Positions 40,427-50,618 of a stretch of 64,000 nt of DNA are shown one piece after another. The position numbers and the translations under genes were made by a program. The notes beneath the pieces are model-generated. The model was not told the origin of the DNA. It saw only the letters and a list, made by a program, of their open reading frames with translations, and did not search any database. The stretch is from the NCBI RefSeq assembly GCF_003173615.1, contig NZ_QGNA01000001.1, forward strand, positions 1,054,001-1,118,000, in the 5' to 3' direction. How positions within the stretch are numbered: position 1 is the stretch's first letter; every line of letters begins with the position of its first letter. Source of the stretch: Falsiroseomonas bella. Lineage in GTDB: Bacteria; Pseudomonadota; Alphaproteobacteria; Acetobacterales; Acetobacteraceae.

Positions 40427-42226
40427 TCAGGCGCGGTGGACGCTCGTCCCTTCCTTGATCGTCTGCGTCACCTTCAGATCGGCGAGCCTCTCCGGGTCCA
40501 CGGTCATCGGGTTGCCCGACAGGATCACGAAGTCGGCGAGCTTCCCGACTTCGATCGAGCCCTTGGCCGCTTCCTCGAAATGCTGGTGCGCGGCCCAGAT
40601 CGTCATCGCCTTCAGGGCGGTGGCGACCGGCACGCGATGGCGCGGGCCGATGATGTCGCCGCTGCGCGATCGCCGCGTGACCGTGGCGGACAGCACGCGC
40701 ATGGAATCCGGCCGCGCCACCGGCGCGTCGTGGTGCGAGGTGAACATCATCCCGCGGCTCATCAGCCATCCGGTCGGCGAGATGTTCTCCGCCCGCTCCG
40801 GTCCCAGCACGGAATCGCGGTGCCAGTCGCCCCAGTAGAAGGTGTGCATCGGGAACAGCGCGGGGAAGATGCCGAGTTCGCGCAGCTGGTCCACCTGGTC
40901 CTCGCGCAGCGTCTGGCCGTGGATCAGCACCGGCCGCCGGTCGCCCGGGCCGTGCCGCCGCGTCGCCTCGCGCGCGGCGGCGATCATGAGGTCGATCGCG
41001 GCGTCGCCATTGGCGTGCGCCATGATCTGCCAGCCGCGTTCGTAGCAGCGCGAGAAGGCCGCGATGGTGGCCTCCGTCGGGGCGGTCTGCAGCCCGCGAT
41101 AATCCGGCGGCAGCCCCTCGGGGATGACGTGGTAGGGGCGCGAGAGCCAGGCCGTCTTGCCCTGCGGCGAGCCGTCCAGCGAGATCTTCGCGCCGCCGAC
41201 GCGCAGCCGGTTGCGGTAGCTCCGCCCATGCAGCGCGCCGCCGAGCTGGTCGGCGGCACCGAGGATGTCGGGATAGGCGACGACGTCCACCGCGAGCAGG
41301 CCGCGATCGGCGGCCTTCGCCAGGTTCGCGAGCGTCGGGCCCATGGCGCGGCCCTCCTGGCAGGTGGTGTAGCCGAAGGAGGCGTAGAACTCCGATCCCG
41401 CGCGGATCATGGACAGCCAGGCCGGCTCGTCGAGCGCGCCGAGCAGCGGGCCGGCGGCGGCGATCATGGCGTTCTCCTCCATCACGCCGTTCGGCTCGCG
41501 CGAGCCGTCGCGGCGGCGGAAGACGCCGCCGGTCGGGTCGGGCGTCGCGGCGGTGATGCCCACCTTCTCGAGCGCCTTCGAATTCGCGGCGGCGAGGTGG
41601 GAGGAGGTGTGGATGATCAGCACCGGCACCTCGGTCGAGACCTGGTCCAGCTCCTCGCGCGTCGGGTGGCGCCGCTCCTTCAGCTGGCTGTCGTCGTAGC
41701 CGAAGCCGAAGATCAGGCCGTAGCGCCTGACCGCGGCCTCGTTGCGCTGCGCCCACTCGCGCAGGATGCGGATCAACGCGGGGATGTCGTTGGCCTCGCC
41801 ATCCGGCGCGGCGAGCAGGTTCGCGCCGACCGCCTGCAGCCCGACCATGACCACATGCCCGTGTGGATCCACGAAGCCGGGCAGCATCGTGCGGCCTTCG
41901 AGGTTCACCATGCGCGTCCCCGGCCCGCGCGTTGCCTCCACCTGCGCGCGGCTGCCGACCGCGAGGATGCGGCCGCCGCGCACGGCGACCGCCTCCGCCG
42001 TCGGCGCCGCGTCGTTCATGGTCAGGATCGGGCCGCCGGCGAAGATCAGCTCGGCGGGGCCCGTGCCGGCGACGGCCGGTGCCTGCGCCGCCGCGCAGCG
42101 GAACAGGCTGCCGAAGCCCACCGCGCCGGCGCCGGCCGCGAGCCGCGCGGTTCCCCCGAGCACCGCCCGCCGCGACGGTGCGGCGCGCGCGAAGGCGGCG
42201 CCGAAGGGGGAGCAGGCGATGCACAT
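40427..42226 (-). CDS. Tat-exported amidohydrolase (YtcJ-like)
   Basis: 599-residue metal-dependent hydrolase of the amidohydrolase-3 group. The N-terminus has a twin-arginine signal (PSRRAVLGGTARLAAGAGAVG). The catalytic barrel starts with MLPGFVDPHGHVVMVG (HxH metal ligands); further ligands are expected in KISLDGSPQGK, IMAHANGDAAID and TSHHDAPV. The C-terminal KLADFVILSGNPMTV strand is typical. Substrate unknown; YtcJ-like proteins act on N-acyl or formamide bonds. ATG 42226 starts the signal; the frame is open further upstream. Confidence 0.85.
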   Translation of the reverse strand: MCIACSPFGAAFARAAPSRRAVLGGTARLAAGAGAVGFGSLFRCAAAQAPAVAGTGPAELIFAGGPILTMNDAAPTAEAVAVRGGRILAVGSRAQVEATRGPGTRMVNLEGRTMLPGFVDPHGHVVMVGLQAVGANLLAAPDGEANDIPALIRILREWAQRNEAAVRRYGLIFGFGYDDSQLKERRHPTREELDQVSTEVPVLIIHTSSHLAAANSKALEKVGITAATPDPTGGVFRRRDGSREPNGVMEENAMIAAAGPLLGALDEPAWLSMIRAGSEFYASFGYTTCQEGRAMGPTLANLAKAADRGLLAVDVVAYPDILGAADQLGGALHGRSYRNRLRVGGAKISLDGSPQGKTAWLSRPYHVIPEGLPPDYRGLQTAPTEATIAAFSRCYERGWQIMAHANGDAAIDLMIAAAREATRRHGPGDRRPVLIHGQTLREDQVDQLRELGIFPALFPMHTFYWGDWHRDSVLGPERAENISPTGWLMSRGMMFTSHHDAPVARPDSMRVLSATVTRRSRSGDIIGPRHRVPVATALKAMTIWAAHQHFEEAAKGSIEVGKLADFVILSGNPMTVDPERLADLKVTQTIKEGTSVHRA

Positions 42227-42314
42227 GACGGGCGGTCCCGATGCTGCGAGTTCGAAACAGCCTAGCGTGCAACCGCGGCGGATGCACAAGGCCTGGGCCC
42301 GCGCGCGGAACGCG

Positions 42315-44867
42315 CTATGCGGCGGCCGTGCCCACGGCGGCACGCAGCGCCGCCGCCAGCTCCGCAGGCGCCACCGGCTTGCGCAGCACCGTCGCGCCGA
42401 AGCCGCCGCTGCCCTCCGGCAGCGCGCTGTAGCCGGTTGCGAACACCACCGGCACGCCGCGCCGGGCAAGCGCGGTCGCGGCCGGGAAGCTCGGCTGGCC
42501 GTGCAGGTTCACGTCCAGCAGCGCCGCGTCGAGCCGGCCCGCGCTGTCCGCGAGGCGCATGGCCTCCTCGAGGGTGCCGGCCGGGCCGATCACCTCGCAG
42601 CCCAGGCTCCGCAGCGTGTCGGCGATGTCCGTCGCGATCAGCGCCTCGTCCTCCGCCACCAGCACCCGCAGTCCGTGCAGGCCGCCCTGCGTCGCGGCGC
42701 GCTCGGCCGCCGGCGCCGGCGGCGGCTCGGCCCCGGCGCTGCGCGTCGGGGGAGCGAGGCTGCCGGCCGGGATGGTCAGGTCGCAGCGCAGCCCGGCCGG
42801 GTCCCAGGCGAAGGCGGCCTTCCCGCCCAGCTGCGCGCCGATCGTCGCCTCGACCAGCCTGGAGCCGAAGCCCCGGCGCCGCGGCGGCCCGGGCACCGCC
42901 GGCCCGCCCTGCTCCTCCCAGCGCAGGCGGAGCGCGCCGTCGGTCGGGTCGAGCTCCCAGGACAGCGCGATCCGCCCCTCGGGACGGGAGAGGGCGCCGT
43001 GCTTCGCCGCATTCGTCGCAAGTTCGTGCAGCACCATCGAGACCGGTTGCGCCGCTTCCGCCGCCAGGCGCACCGGCGGTCCGGCGATCCCGGCCCGCCC
43101 GGCCTCGAGATAGGCGGCAAGTTCCTCGGCCGCGATCTCGCGCAGGCCGGCGCCGCGCCAGAGGTCGCGTGCCAGCAGGTCATGCGCGCGGGCCAGCGCG
43201 CGCACCCGCCCCTCGACCGAGGCGGCATAGGCGACCGGGTCCTCGGCGCGGGTCAGCCGCACGACGGACTGCACGACGGCGAGCGCGTTCTTGGCGCGGT
43301 GGTCCACCTCGCGCATCAGCAGCTGCTGGCGTTCCTCCGCGAGCTTGCGTTCGGTCACGTCGAACATCACGCCGACGAAGCGCCCCGGGCCTACGCGGTC
43401 GCGGATGGCGCGGCCGTAAGTCTCCATCCAGCGGATCTCGCCGTCGTCGGCGCGGCGGATGCGGTAGCTGACATGGAAGCGGCCGCCCTCGCGCTCCGCG
43501 CGCGCCCATTCCGCCTCGACCCGCGCGAGGTCGTCCGGATGGACGCGGGCGCGCCACATCGCGAGGCTCGCTTCTTCCGGCCTGTCCGGGTCCTGGCCGA
43601 GCATGAGGAAATGATGGCGCGACCAGGTGAGGCGGCCGGTCGCCGCATCCATCTCCCAGGTCGCCATGCCGGTTCCCTCCACGGCGAGGCGCAGGCGTTC
43701 CTCGCCGTGCCGCGCGGCGTCGGCGCGCTGGCGGAGCGCGGCGTCGGCGGCGACGAAGCCGCGGCGCAGCGCCTCGAACTCGGTCACGGTGGAGGGGGGT
43801 GCGGAGAGGTCGGGCGCGGTATCGCCCTCCCCGCTCTGCGCCACGGCTTCGGCATCGGCAGCGAGCGCGCGCAATGGCCGGATCAGGCGGCTGCCGAGCC
43901 ATAGCGCCAGGGCAAGACCGAGCGCCAGCACGACGCCGCCGCCGAGTGCCAGCGCCTGCAGGGGCCGCTGCCAGCTGGCCACATAGGCGGAGCGAGGCTC
44001 GGCCACGGCGACGGTCCAGCCGGGTGCCGTGCCGAGCTCCGCGAAGCCGAGCACCAGGCCCTCCCCGTCCAGGCTCATGCCGTGGAGCAGTCCGATCCTG
44101 CGGTCCCGGACGCCCAGCACGTACCAGGGCGCGGCGGGCATGCCGACGAAGCGCTCATGGTCGCGGGATCGCGCGGCGATGTTGCCGCGGGAATCCACGA
44201 TCGCGGCGATGGCGCCGCCTGACTGGCTCTGCGCCTGCAGCAGACGGGCGAAGCGGGACGGGTCGAGCGCGATGCCGATGGCGCGGATCACCCTGCCGCC
44301 GCGGATCACCGGGACGAAGAGGAAGGCCGTGTGACGATCCACCGCCCGCCCGCGTGCGACGCCCCCGATCGCCGGGCGCCCTGTGGCGAAGACGCGCGGC
44401 AAGGGCGCGTCCGCGGCCGGCAGCCGGAGGCCGGCGGGCAGCGGGGCGCCCCGTGGGATCAGCGTGTGGAGCTGCGTCTGATAGTCGGGCGGCGGGCCCA
44501 CCACCGTCACGTAGCTGCCGAGTGCCGCAGCCAGTTCGCTCGCGCGGGCGCGGAATTCCTGCAGATCGGCCTCGGACGCGCCGGCGTCGAGCAGCCGTGC
44601 CGTGGAGAGCCCGCTGATGGTCGCCGCGAAACTGCCGATCTCGCGGTCCATCGCCAGGGCGAGCGCGCGTGCCGTGTCCTCCAGCCGCCGCTCGAAGGCG
44701 CTGCGATACGCCATGACCGCCTGCCAGGTGACAACGCCGCCGACCGCGAGCGCGGGCAGGAGCAGGGCGAGCGCGAAGGCGACGAGATGGGCGCGGAGGC
44801 GGCGCGTGACCGGAGCGGGGCCGGGCAGGCGGCCTGGAAGAGGGGTGGGCGCGGCGCCTGCTGACAT
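42315..44867 (-). CDS. Hybrid HWE histidine kinase with periplasmic sensor, PAS and receiver
   Basis: 850-residue membrane kinase. Helix 1 at about 27-50 and helix 2 at about 305-328 enclose a dCACHE-like periplasmic sensor (PDYQTQLHTLIPRGAP, FLFVPVIRGGRVIRAIGIALD). Then HAMP-like linker, a PAS domain (about 390-520, YGRAIRDRVGPGRFVGVMFDVTERK), the HWE kinase core (LMREVDHRAKNALAVVQSVV; VLHELATNAAKHGALS; RLRWEEQGGP) and a C-terminal receiver with LVAEDEALIATDIADTL and phospho-acceptor Asp in ALLDVNLHGQPS. The architecture suggests a ligand-sensing kinase with built-in receiver. Confidence 0.9.
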   Translation of the reverse strand: MSAGAAPTPLPGRLPGPAPVTRRLRAHLVAFALALLLPALAVGGVVTWQAVMAYRSAFERRLEDTARALALAMDREIGSFAATISGLSTARLLDAGASEADLQEFRARASELAAALGSYVTVVGPPPDYQTQLHTLIPRGAPLPAGLRLPAADAPLPRVFATGRPAIGGVARGRAVDRHTAFLFVPVIRGGRVIRAIGIALDPSRFARLLQAQSQSGGAIAAIVDSRGNIAARSRDHERFVGMPAAPWYVLGVRDRRIGLLHGMSLDGEGLVLGFAELGTAPGWTVAVAEPRSAYVASWQRPLQALALGGGVVLALGLALALWLGSRLIRPLRALAADAEAVAQSGEGDTAPDLSAPPSTVTEFEALRRGFVAADAALRQRADAARHGEERLRLAVEGTGMATWEMDAATGRLTWSRHHFLMLGQDPDRPEEASLAMWRARVHPDDLARVEAEWARAEREGGRFHVSYRIRRADDGEIRWMETYGRAIRDRVGPGRFVGVMFDVTERKLAEERQQLLMREVDHRAKNALAVVQSVVRLTRAEDPVAYAASVEGRVRALARAHDLLARDLWRGAGLREIAAEELAAYLEAGRAGIAGPPVRLAAEAAQPVSMVLHELATNAAKHGALSRPEGRIALSWELDPTDGALRLRWEEQGGPAVPGPPRRRGFGSRLVEATIGAQLGGKAAFAWDPAGLRCDLTIPAGSLAPPTRSAGAEPPPAPAAERAATQGGLHGLRVLVAEDEALIATDIADTLRSLGCEVIGPAGTLEEAMRLADSAGRLDAALLDVNLHGQPSFPAATALARRGVPVVFATGYSALPEGSGGFGATVLRKPVAPAELAAALRAAVGTAAA

Positions 44868-45014
44868 GGCCTCGGAGCGCTCCCCGCGGAAGCCGGCAAC
44901 CGGGCCGGGAGTTTCCGGACGGAGACCTTACCGAGGGGTGAAGGTCCGCTCAACGGCGCGGACCGCACCTTCCGCAGCCGAACGCGTCACGGCCGCGGAA
45001 CCGATCGCCATGCG

Positions 45015-45041
45015 GCGGGCGTCGCGCGTTGCGACGCCCGC
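45015..45041 (-). terminator. Hairpin just after ahcY
   Basis: Perfect 11-bp stem (GCGGGCGTCGC and GCGACGCCCGC) with a 5-base loop, 8 bases past the ahcY stop. No T-tract on the minus strand, so efficiency is uncertain. Confidence 0.5.
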
Positions 45042-45049
45042 GCGCGGGC

Positions 45050-46447
<1,398 letters not shown>

Positions 46448-46521
46448 GTGCACGGGTCCTGATGCTTGGGATCGGGCGGGGCCCTAGCACGGGGCGGAGA
46501 GCGGGCCAAGACTCGCCTACC

Positions 46522-46545
46522 AGGCATAAGGATATCTTTATGCCT
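46522..46545. promoter_or_regulatory. 24-bp palindromic operator upstream of ahcY
   Basis: Arms AGGCATAAGGAT and ATCTTTATGCCT, 11 of 12 positions complementary, an island of AT-rich DNA in a very GC-rich gap. It is 75 bases upstream of the ahcY ATG. The CATAA-N-GATATC-N-TTATG core resembles, as I remember it, the site of SahR (ArsR family), which controls the SAM/SAH cycle in proteobacteria. It could also serve the divergent gene at 46643. Confidence 0.6.
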
Positions 46546-46642
46546 TGCGGGGCAATGTCGCGGCTTGGCATGGGCCGCGCGAAACACCATTCTCCCCGAT
46601 ACTGATGCTCCCCTCCGATCGTCTGCCCCGCCGCCGGACCGG

Positions 46643-47539
46643 ATGACCGCCACCCTCGTGCCCAGGCGCGGGTTGCGCTCCCCCGAACGTCTGCGCGTGG
46701 CCGATCACATCCGGGCCACGCACCAATCCGTGCGCCAGCTTCTCAGCGAGTTCCGGGATGCCCGCCGGCGCGGTCGCGCGGCCCCGCGCCCGCCGGCGGA
46801 GGGCGAGATGCGCATCGCCTCCTGGAACCTGCACAAATGCGTCGGCACGGACGGGCGCTTCGATCCGCACCGCTCCGTGGCGGTGATCGCGGAGCTCGGC
46901 GCCGATGTGGTGGCGCTGCAGGAGGCCGACCGGCGGTTCGGCCGCCGGGTCGGACTGCTGGACGCGAAGCTGCTGGAGAAGCAGGCGGGGCTGGTGCCGC
47001 TGCCCGTGTCGGACCTGCCGGACGGGCATGGCTGGCACGGCAACGCCATCCTGGTGCGGCCGGGCACGCGGGCGCGGCTGCGCCGGCTTGCCCTGCCCGG
47101 CGCCGAGCCGCGCGGGGCGGTGGTGGCCGATCTGGACCTGGCGGATGGGCCGCTGCGGCTCGTCGCCGCGCATTTCGGCCTGCTGCCGCGCTGCCGCCGC
47201 CGCCAATCCGCGGCGATCCTGACCGCGCTGCAGGAAGCGGAGCCGCGCCCGACGGTGCTCTGCGGCGACCTGAACGAATGGGGGCTCGGCGCCCGGTCCT
47301 CGCTGCAGGCGCTGAGCGAGCTGTTCGGTCCTGTCGCGCCCGGCCCGGCCAGCTTCCCCACCCGGCTGCCGGTGCTGCCGCTGGACCGGATCCTGGCCTG
47401 GCCGAAGCCGCTGGTGAGCCAGGTGGAGGTGCATGACAGCCCGCTGGCGCGCATCGCCTCGGACCACCTGCCGCTGACGGCGCGCTTGCACCTGGACGCG
47501 GTGGCCGACACCTTCGAGGCGCTGCGCGCGGCGGCGTGA
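46643..47539 (+). CDS. Endonuclease/exonuclease/phosphatase family protein
   Basis: 298-residue EEP-fold hydrolase. The core starts at MRIASWNLHKCVG (about residue 56), with the metal-binding Glu in DVVALQEADRRFG, His in HGWHGNAILVRPG, Asp-Asn in VLCGDLNEWG and the final Asp-His in ASDHLPLTARL. The first 55 residues are basic and extra to the fold. Such enzymes cut nucleic acids or phosphodiester/phosphoester lipids. It is followed by a phospholipase-D protein; the same pairing is common, hinting at phospholipid work. Confidence 0.82.
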   Translation: MTATLVPRRGLRSPERLRVADHIRATHQSVRQLLSEFRDARRRGRAAPRPPAEGEMRIASWNLHKCVGTDGRFDPHRSVAVIAELGADVVALQEADRRFGRRVGLLDAKLLEKQAGLVPLPVSDLPDGHGWHGNAILVRPGTRARLRRLALPGAEPRGAVVADLDLADGPLRLVAAHFGLLPRCRRRQSAAILTALQEAEPRPTVLCGDLNEWGLGARSSLQALSELFGPVAPGPASFPTRLPVLPLDRILAWPKPLVSQVEVHDSPLARIASDHLPLTARLHLDAVADTFEALRAAA

Positions 47540-47628
47540 GCTCCCGGGCCGGCGGGACCAGCTGTCCCGCCCCGGCCAGAACCAGACCCCGGCCCCGGCC
47601 GTTCGGTGCTGCGGATGATCGAAGACCC

Positions 47629-49152
47629 ATGTCGGATCTCGTGACACGGCCTGCGCTGGCTGCCGCCGTCCCGCCCGGGGCGACGCGGCTGGAACGCGCC
47701 GTATTGGCGGCGCTGGGCTGCATCGGGCTGCGCGACCGGGGCACGCGCCGGCAGGGCGGCGCGGCAGTCCTGTGCCGCGCCGAGGAAGCCTTCGCGATCC
47801 GCGCGGCTTCCGCCCGCGCGGCCGGGCGGACGCTCGACCTGCAGTATTATGTGTGGCGCGGCGACACGACCGGACAGCTCCTCGGCCGCGAGGTGCTTGC
47901 GGCGGCGGATCGCGGCGTCGCGGTGCGCATGCTGCTCGACGATGTGTACGCCATCGGCCATGAGCGCAGCCTCGCGGCGCTGGACGGGCATCCGAACATC
48001 GAGGTGCGGCTGTTCAACGCCACGCGCTGGCGGCTGTTCGGGCGCTGGGGCCACCTGCTGGAGCTCGCCTTCGGCGGCTGGCACCTCAACCGGCGCATGC
48101 ACAACAAGAACTGGATCGCGGATCGCGCGCTGGCGGTGGTGGGCGGGCGCAACATCGGCGACGAGTATTTCGGCCTGGACAACGATGGTGCGATCAACTT
48201 CCGCGACCTCGACCTGGTGCTGGCGGGCCCACCGGCGGCGCAGGCGCTGGCGGTGTTCGAGCGCTACTGGGCGAGCCCGCTGGCGCAGCCCGCGGCGCGG
48301 TTGAGCGCGGCGAGCGATGCGCGCGGCGGCCTTGCGGGCCTGCGCCGCGGCATGGAGGAGGCTGCGCGCCGGCCGCAGGCGGCGGGCCTCGTCTCCGCGC
48401 TGTCGGAGCATCCGGCGCGCAGGATCCGCACCGGCCTGACGGCGGTGGCGGCCGACGCCGTGCGCGTGGTGGCCGATGCGCCGGAGAAGGCGAAGCGCGG
48501 CCTGGGAGCGCGCAAGCGGGCGCGCGCCGCCGGCGGCATCGCCGCCGAGATCGCCGACGCGCTGCGCGAGGCGCGGCGGGAGGCGCGGCTGATCTCGCCC
48601 TATTTCGTGCCGGGCCGTGCGGGGCTGAAGCTGCTGCTCGATCTCGTCGCGCGCGGCGTGCAGGTCAGCGTGGTGACGAACTCGCTGGCCGCGACCGACG
48701 TGGTCGCCGTGCATGGCGGCTACATGAAGTACCGCCGCCCGCTGCTGCGCGCCGGCGTGACGATCCATGAGCTGAAGCCCGAGCTGGACCAGGAGCGGGC
48801 GAGCATGCTGGGCTCGCGCGGCGGCGCGGCGCTGCACACCAAGGCGCTGGTGGTGGACGGCATGCGCGCCTTCGTCGGCAGCTTCAACCTGGATCATCGC
48901 TCCGCCGCGCTGAACACCGAGATGGGCGTCTTCGTGCAGAACCCCGCCGTGGCGCGCGAAGTGGCGGAGGAGCAGGAGCGGCTGACCGATCCGGCGATAA
49001 GCTGGAAGCTCTCGCTGGAGGGCGGACGGCTGGTGTGGCGGGACGAGCATGCCGGCGTGCCGCGCGAGCAGCATACGGAGCCGGGCGCGTCCTGGCGCCG
49101 CACAGCCGTGGCGTGGCTGGCGCGCGTGCTGCCGGTGGAAGAGCAGCTTTAG
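47629..49152 (+). CDS. Phospholipase D/cardiolipin synthase-like protein
   Basis: 507-residue protein with two HKD motifs: HNKNWIADRALAVVGGRNIGDEYF (first, near 160, quoted in parts here as HNKNWIADR) and HTKALVVDGMRAFVGSFN (second). The N-terminal LDLQYYVWRGDTTGQLLGREVL matches ClsC-type cardiolipin synthases, which join phosphatidylglycerol with phosphatidylethanolamine. No membrane segment is obvious. The ATG at 47629 starts homology; GTG 47536 would overlap the previous stop (GTGA) and add 31 residues of low-complexity sequence. Confidence 0.83.
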   Translation: MSDLVTRPALAAAVPPGATRLERAVLAALGCIGLRDRGTRRQGGAAVLCRAEEAFAIRAASARAAGRTLDLQYYVWRGDTTGQLLGREVLAAADRGVAVRMLLDDVYAIGHERSLAALDGHPNIEVRLFNATRWRLFGRWGHLLELAFGGWHLNRRMHNKNWIADRALAVVGGRNIGDEYFGLDNDGAINFRDLDLVLAGPPAAQALAVFERYWASPLAQPAARLSAASDARGGLAGLRRGMEEAARRPQAAGLVSALSEHPARRIRTGLTAVAADAVRVVADAPEKAKRGLGARKRARAAGGIAAEIADALREARREARLISPYFVPGRAGLKLLLDLVARGVQVSVVTNSLAATDVVAVHGGYMKYRRPLLRAGVTIHELKPELDQERASMLGSRGGAALHTKALVVDGMRAFVGSFNLDHRSAALNTEMGVFVQNPAVAREVAEEQERLTDPAISWKLSLEGGRLVWRDEHAGVPREQHTEPGASWRRTAVAWLARVLPVEEQL

Positions 49153-49284
49153 CCCGGCAACCGCGCGGCGCGCCGCGTTTCAGCCGCCGCGCTCCGGCGC
49201 AACGGCGCGAAACAACGGAAACGGACGGCGGGCCGGCCTGCCGCGTATTCTCTCGGCACCGAGACGACCGGGCGGGAGGCCGCG

Positions 49285-50169
49285 ATGGCTGGCAGCTGGG
49301 ACGACCTGAAGGTTCTTCTCGCCATCAGCCGCGCCGGCACGCTCACGGGTGGCGCCGCGCTGCTGAACATCGACCAGTCCACCGCGGGACGGCGTCTGGC
49401 GGCGCTGGAAGCGGAGCTCGGCGCGATCCTCTTCATCCGCTCGAAGCTCGGCTTCACGCCGACCGAGGCCGGGCAGGCCGCGATCGCGCGCGCGCTGGAG
49501 ATCGAGGCACGCACGCTGCGCCTGGCCGAGGAGGTCGCCTCCGCCGGCCGCGGGCCGAGCGGGCTGGTGCGCATCATCGGCAATCCCTGGACGATGGTGC
49601 GGCTGGTGGAGACCTCGCTGCCGGCCCTGCTGGCGCGCCATCCGGAGCTCGATATCCGCACCATCGGCGGCGCGCTGCGACGCAGCCTGGCGCGGGGCGA
49701 GGCGGCGATCGCGCTGTGGTTCGAGATGCCGCCCGACCACACGGAATTCGCCATCCGCCTCGGCGAGGTGCCCTATGCCATCTACAAGCCGCGCGGCGTC
49801 GATGCGGCGAAGCTGGGCTGGGCCGCCTTCTGGGACGACGAGGCGCCGCGCCGCGCGCCGACGCGCTGGACGGAGCGCGCCCGCGCCGCCGAGGAACGCC
49901 TGGTGCTGACCGCGACGGATTCCAGCGTGATCCTCGCCGGCATCCGCGGCGGTCTCGCCAAGGGCCTGCTGCCGATGTGCCTCGCGGAAGGCGACCCGCG
50001 CATCGAGCGCGTCAATCCCGGCCCGCCCGAGCTGACGCGCGTGCTGCATCTGCATGCGCATCCCGACACGATCCAGATGGCGCGCGTGCAGGCGACCATC
50101 GCCTGGCTGCGCGAGAGTTTCGCGCGCGCCTTCACCCCGACCGCGCCATCGCTTGAGCTTGCGGCATGA
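49285..50169 (+). CDS. LysR-family transcriptional regulator
   Basis: 294-residue LysR protein. The N-terminal helix-turn-helix is DLKVLLAISRAGTLTGGAALLNIDQSTAGRRLAALEAELG (consecutive, residues 7-46), typical of the AraC-like short LysR clade with QSTAGRRL in place of QSAVSRQI. The effector domain follows (GLVRIIGNPWTMVRLVETSLPALL). The stop overlaps the start of a globin gene (ATGA). The effector is unknown; the regulator could control the globin or a distant target. Confidence 0.87.
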   Translation: MAGSWDDLKVLLAISRAGTLTGGAALLNIDQSTAGRRLAALEAELGAILFIRSKLGFTPTEAGQAAIARALEIEARTLRLAEEVASAGRGPSGLVRIIGNPWTMVRLVETSLPALLARHPELDIRTIGGALRRSLARGEAAIALWFEMPPDHTEFAIRLGEVPYAIYKPRGVDAAKLGWAAFWDDEAPRRAPTRWTERARAAEERLVLTATDSSVILAGIRGGLAKGLLPMCLAEGDPRIERVNPGPPELTRVLHLHAHPDTIQMARVQATIAWLRESFARAFTPTAPSLELAA

Positions 50170-50618
50170 CGGCGCTGACGGAAGAGGAGCTGGACCGCGT
50201 CCGCGGCAGCTTCCGTGCGCTGGCCGCGCTGGGCGAGGACGGCGCGGCGACCTTCTACGACCGGCTCTTCGCGACCTCGCCCGGCCTGCGCGCGCTGTTT
50301 CCCGAGGATATCGGGCCGCAATGCACGAAGCTGATGAGCATGCTCGGCGTGATCGTGGCGCGGCTGCACGACCACGCGGCGCTGCAGCCGCTGCTGGCCG
50401 ATCTGGCGCGGCGCCATGTCGGCTATGGCGCGCGGCCGGAGCACTACGCCGGCGTGGGGGAGGCGTTGCTGTGGACGCTCGGGCAACGGCTCGGCCCCGA
50501 GTTCACCCCGGCGCATGCGGATGCGTGGCGGCGCGCCTATGCGGCGCTGTCGGCCACCATGCTCGATGCCGCCGCGCCGGCCGGCGATGCGGCGCGGCCG
50601 CAGCTGCTCAGCGCATGA
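50166..50618 (+). CDS. Single-domain globin
   Basis: 150-residue globin of the flavohaemoglobin/Vitreoscilla type without a reductase domain. Family marks are VRGSFRALAALGEDGAATFYDRLF at the start, CTKLMSMLGVIV (CD/E region), the proximal His84 in ADLARRHVGYGARPEHYAGV and ALLWTLGQRLGPEFTP. It probably binds oxygen or NO. It is translationally coupled to a LysR gene. The stop overlaps the convergent TonB gene by 11 bases. Confidence 0.88.
   Translation: MTALTEEELDRVRGSFRALAALGEDGAATFYDRLFATSPGLRALFPEDIGPQCTKLMSMLGVIVARLHDHAALQPLLADLARRHVGYGARPEHYAGVGEALLWTLGQRLGPEFTPAHADAWRRAYAALSATMLDAAAPAGDAARPQLLSA

Noticed and set aside
38450-42265. A 1271-codon open frame on the plus strand
   Set aside because: It lies opposite the PAS-HWE kinase and the amidohydrolase, both with intact motifs. 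It has no ribosome site and no domain, so it is a shadow of high-GC codon use.
46448-46642. SAH or SAM riboswitch upstream of ahcY
   Set aside because: No pseudoknot or conserved riboswitch core was recognised; the palindrome is better explained as a protein operator.
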